Source of the DNA: UBA11889 sp002313255
GTDB taxonomy: Bacteria > Pseudomonadota > Gammaproteobacteria > Pseudomonadales > Azotimanducaceae
Direction: 5' to 3'
Assembly: GCA_913045265.1 (NCBI GenBank)
Contig: CAJWQX010000001.1
Location: forward strand, 40,385 to 104,384
Length of the DNA stretch: 64,000 nt
A model generated the notes under the pieces. That model was given only the letters and a program-made list of their open reading frames with translations, did not search any database and was not told the origin of the DNA. The position numbers were made by a program, and so were the translations under genes. Positions 61,877-64,000 of this stretch are shown here, in pieces; within the stretch, counting starts at the first letter, position 1, and each line of letters opens with the position of its first letter.

Positions 61877-64000
61877 TTAATCCGCTAACGGGTGAGGACG
61901 AAGCTGGAAGCGGACAATCTCACTCGTCATACTTGGACCACCTTCAATATGTCCGTGCACACTCGTGTTGTTACTGGCCCACAGACCTCGTCCCTTCCAT
62001 CCTGCATCGGGATCGTCAATTCGCCCATCCAGACCCCTCTGATAAAACCCCAACGGGTATGGCACCCGCAACGTGACCATTCGACCTTCCGACGCCGCGC
62101 CGGCCCGGATCCAGTCTCGGACCAACTCAATATCCGAATCGCTCAGCCCCGGACCGCCAGGGGGCATTTGCTGACCTGCATCGGCGCTACCCAATAATTT
62201 CTGCATTAGGTAACTGTTGTCGGGATCGCCTGGCTTAACGAGCTTGATTGAACTGTCCCCGCTACTCGCGACATCTACAAGACTGGCAAACGAAGATCCC
62301 GTCGATAGATCGAGTCCTCCGATACTACTTGCTGTCGTATGACAGCCGGACACGGCGCAATTAGGAGTCAAAATATTGTTCTGCACGTCGGAGAATTGAT
62401 CCGGTACCCATGCGATTAACGAATCGGACGTCGTGCCATTCGCGATCGGTACGTTCTTACCCAGACCCACGGTGTTGAACTGGTCGACCCATATGTAATA
62501 GTGGAAATCCGCGCTCCCCTGGGTAGCCGCTCCTTGCATCTGCGGACCAGGCGTCGCGTGCAAGGTCCACCCTTCAGGACAGTGTTGACCCGTCGCGGTT
62601 GGTCCGTTCAGTACTCCACACTTGCTGCGATCGAAGCTGGCGATATGGCCGCTACCGGAAAGCGCCGTCCAGATGATCCCGTTACGATCGATGTCAAGGC
62701 CACGAGGACTAAATCCCCACCCCGAAATCGGTACCGCATCCGTATTGAATGGGGGTTGGTACTGCTCGGTGAGGCAGGTTTGTGGATCCAAACGCAAAAT
62801 CTGACCGGGCACCCTATCCGGCGTTAGGTTGTCGTTCCAGACGTAGGGTCGCGTAAACCATATCGATCCGTCGGCAGGATTTTGAATAATGCCGTACGAA
62901 AACCCCAATATCCGTTTATCTTTCGATTCATCAAACGCCCCCCAAGGTTCGACGTAATCACCATCCAACAGCCCATTCCCGTTGGTATCAAGGACCGTGG
63001 GACACCAACCCTGAGAGGCCTGCTCGTCACCCGTCTCATCAAATTTCTTCGTATCGAACCAACCCACCGCACGATAATCCCCGGAAAGCCAGAGAATTCC
63101 GCTATCGTCATCGGCGAATTGAAGATGATGCGTGCCGTAGCAAGTGTCGATCAACACAAACTCACCGCTCGCAACGTCATAGTAGGAAAGCTGCCGGATA
63201 CTGTCTTCAATTGGGAGTCGCTGGACGGACGGATGGTCGGAGTTCATGCACCAATCAGGATTCTCATTGGGACGAATGCTCGACGTCATCCATAAGCGAT
63301 TCTTGTCATCAAACATCGGGTTATGGACATTGGCACCCGACCCCGTCGGTGACGTACGCACCGGGACATCAAGCCTGGTCGATTCGTTGGTCGCTGGATC
63401 GGTGAACACGAGCGCACCACCGCCGACAGCAAACACCGAACTGTCTGGGTAAAGTTCCGGATCGCGTTTGTCAGTCGACACGTTGTCGTGAACAAAGCCG
63501 TTGTACACGCCCGACCAACTCCACTGCGTGAGGACAATGTTCTGTTCAACTCCGTCCGGCCTCGGAGGCGCTTCAGGTGTTTCGCCGGCGACGATGCGGT
63601 CTGTCCAATTCGTGAACGTATCCAAAGCCGCGTCGCGACCAAGGCTATTCATCTGATCATTCATCTGCCCGTTTAACTCGACGCGCTGATCCCAACCATC
63701 CCGAACCGACGCGTAACTCTCGGGATCCGCGATCACTCGCGTCGCCAGGTTGCCCATCTGATGACACAGCTGGCAACGGTCTTTGAGTCCGTCGATCCAT
63801 TGCGCTTGGTTTTCCATATTAGTGTTTATGCCGTTACCGCTTGAACCGGTTCCCGGGAACTGATCCGCCGCGGGAACTTGCATGAGCGAATACCAGTAAT
63901 TGGCGGGATAAATCTGTGCCGCATCGACTTCAGTCGGTGCAACGTCCTGAAGGATCGTGACCTCATTTCCAGGACGCACTGACTGCTTGGCGGAATCCAG
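61877..64000 (-). CDS. Haem-binding propeller protein (partial, runs off right edge)
   Basis: About 708 residues visible, with the coding frame continuing beyond 64000. It has a haem-like C-Q-L-C-H near residue 75 of the visible part, then a beta-propeller-like region with repeated L-D-I-D-R-N-G-I-I-W and G-S-I-W-F-T-R-P (virginiamycin-lyase/NHL type). A C-terminal cytochrome-like domain follows with C-A-V-S-G-C-H (four residues between cysteines) and P-P-G-G-P-G-L-S-D-S-D-I-E-L-V-R-D-W-I. It resembles periplasmic oxidases and lyases with haem. Substrate not apparent. Confidence 0.75.
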   Translation of the reverse strand: MDSAKQSVRPGNEVTILQDVAPTEVDAAQIYPANYWYSLMQVPAADQFPGTGSSGNGINTNMENQAQWIDGLKDRCQLCHQMGNLATRVIADPESYASVRDGWDQRVELNGQMNDQMNSLGRDAALDTFTNWTDRIVAGETPEAPPRPDGVEQNIVLTQWSWSGVYNGFVHDNVSTDKRDPELYPDSSVFAVGGGALVFTDPATNESTRLDVPVRTSPTGSGANVHNPMFDDKNRLWMTSSIRPNENPDWCMNSDHPSVQRLPIEDSIRQLSYYDVASGEFVLIDTCYGTHHLQFADDDSGILWLSGDYRAVGWFDTKKFDETGDEQASQGWCPTVLDTNGNGLLDGDYVEPWGAFDESKDKRILGFSYGIIQNPADGSIWFTRPYVWNDNLTPDRVPGQILRLDPQTCLTEQYQPPFNTDAVPISGWGFSPRGLDIDRNGIIWTALSGSGHIASFDRSKCGVLNGPTATGQHCPEGWTLHATPGPQMQGAATQGSADFHYYIWVDQFNTVGLGKNVPIANGTTSDSLIAWVPDQFSDVQNNILTPNCAVSGCHTTASSIGGLDLSTGSSFASLVDVASSGDSSIKLVKPGDPDNSYLMQKLLGSADAGQQMPPGGPGLSDSDIELVRDWIRAGAASEGRMVTLRVPYPLGFYQRGLDGRIDDPDAGWKGRGLWASNNTSVHGHIEGGPSMTSEIVRFQLRPHPLAD

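Overview
The window is about 64 kb of ordinary bacterial DNA with tightly packed genes on both strands, short spacers and no insertion sequences, CRISPR arrays, rRNA or recognisable tRNA genes. The content suggests an uncultured, probably marine, aerobic proteobacterium: HspQ, beta-carbonic anhydrase, DUF1993, a Bax-inhibitor-1 protein, PQQ quinoproteins with haem c, sulfatases and many Fe(II)/2-oxoglutarate oxygenases. Taxonomy is inference. The PyrK/class 1B PyrD pair is not what a typical gammaproteobacterium carries.

The most striking feature is three genes in which an in-frame UGA sits exactly at a redox-active position and the protein homology continues past it. Two are GrdB-like (glycine/sarcosine/betaine reductase selenoprotein B family) proteins with a V-U-P-x-C motif (5844-6986 and 29318-30259). 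The third is a thioredoxin/peroxiredoxin-like protein with a W-U-P-P-C motif fused to a DsbD-alpha-like domain (14621-15844). Each UGA is followed by a hairpin whose loop G lies 18-22 nt downstream, as expected for bacterial SECIS elements. UGA is used as a normal stop elsewhere in the window. A standard annotation would break all three genes in two.

Layout. 1-3.2 kb: amidohydrolase end, CobW GTPase, inverted amidohydrolase fragment, PhzF isomerase, nitroreductase. 3.2-7.3 kb: a structured leader, then TauD, PhyH and GrdB-like selenoprotein genes in one direction, and a [2Fe-2S] BFD-like protein. 7.4-19.6 kb: esterase, PQQ alcohol dehydrogenase, cupins, DAO-type oxidase, beta-lactamase-like esterase, Sec-redoxin, metallophosphoesterase, carbonic anhydrase, amidase. 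19.6-27.1 kb: tandem-domain CoA-transferase, DUF1993, Sel1-repeat protein, membrane proteins, PhyH, DUF3667. 27.1-35.4 kb: acyl-CoA-dehydrogenase-like flavoprotein, PhyH, second GrdB-like selenoprotein, duplicated lipoprotein, then a GcvT/DmdA-like gene and a dimethylglycine-dehydrogenase-like FAD-GcvT fusion, which points to methylated amine or sulfonium catabolism. 35.5-49.8 kb: PETase-like hydrolase, deazaflavin-type oxidoreductase, MBL hydrolase, second PQQ dehydrogenase, dipeptidase, three enolase-superfamily enzymes, epoxide hydrolase, M48 protease, SurE. 49.9-64 kb: VOC proteins, two sulfatase-fold hydrolases, HspQ, EthD tandem protein, PhoPQ-related protein, a second TauD-PhyH pair, PyrK-PyrD, an MDR dehydrogenase and a haem-binding propeller protein running off the right edge.

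The genes look like a dispersed catabolic island for small organic molecules: 2-oxoglutarate oxygenases (two TauD, four PhyH), quinoproteins, sugar-acid dehydratases, sulfatases, CoA transferase and one-carbon (GcvT-type) enzymes. No transporter and no DNA-binding transcriptional regulator was recognised in the whole window, so uptake and control must be encoded elsewhere. Two genes (PhyH at 4659 and DUF3667 at 26140) appear to lack an AUG, GUG or UUG start, and ATT and ATA with upstream Shine-Dalgarno-like sequences are the best candidates.
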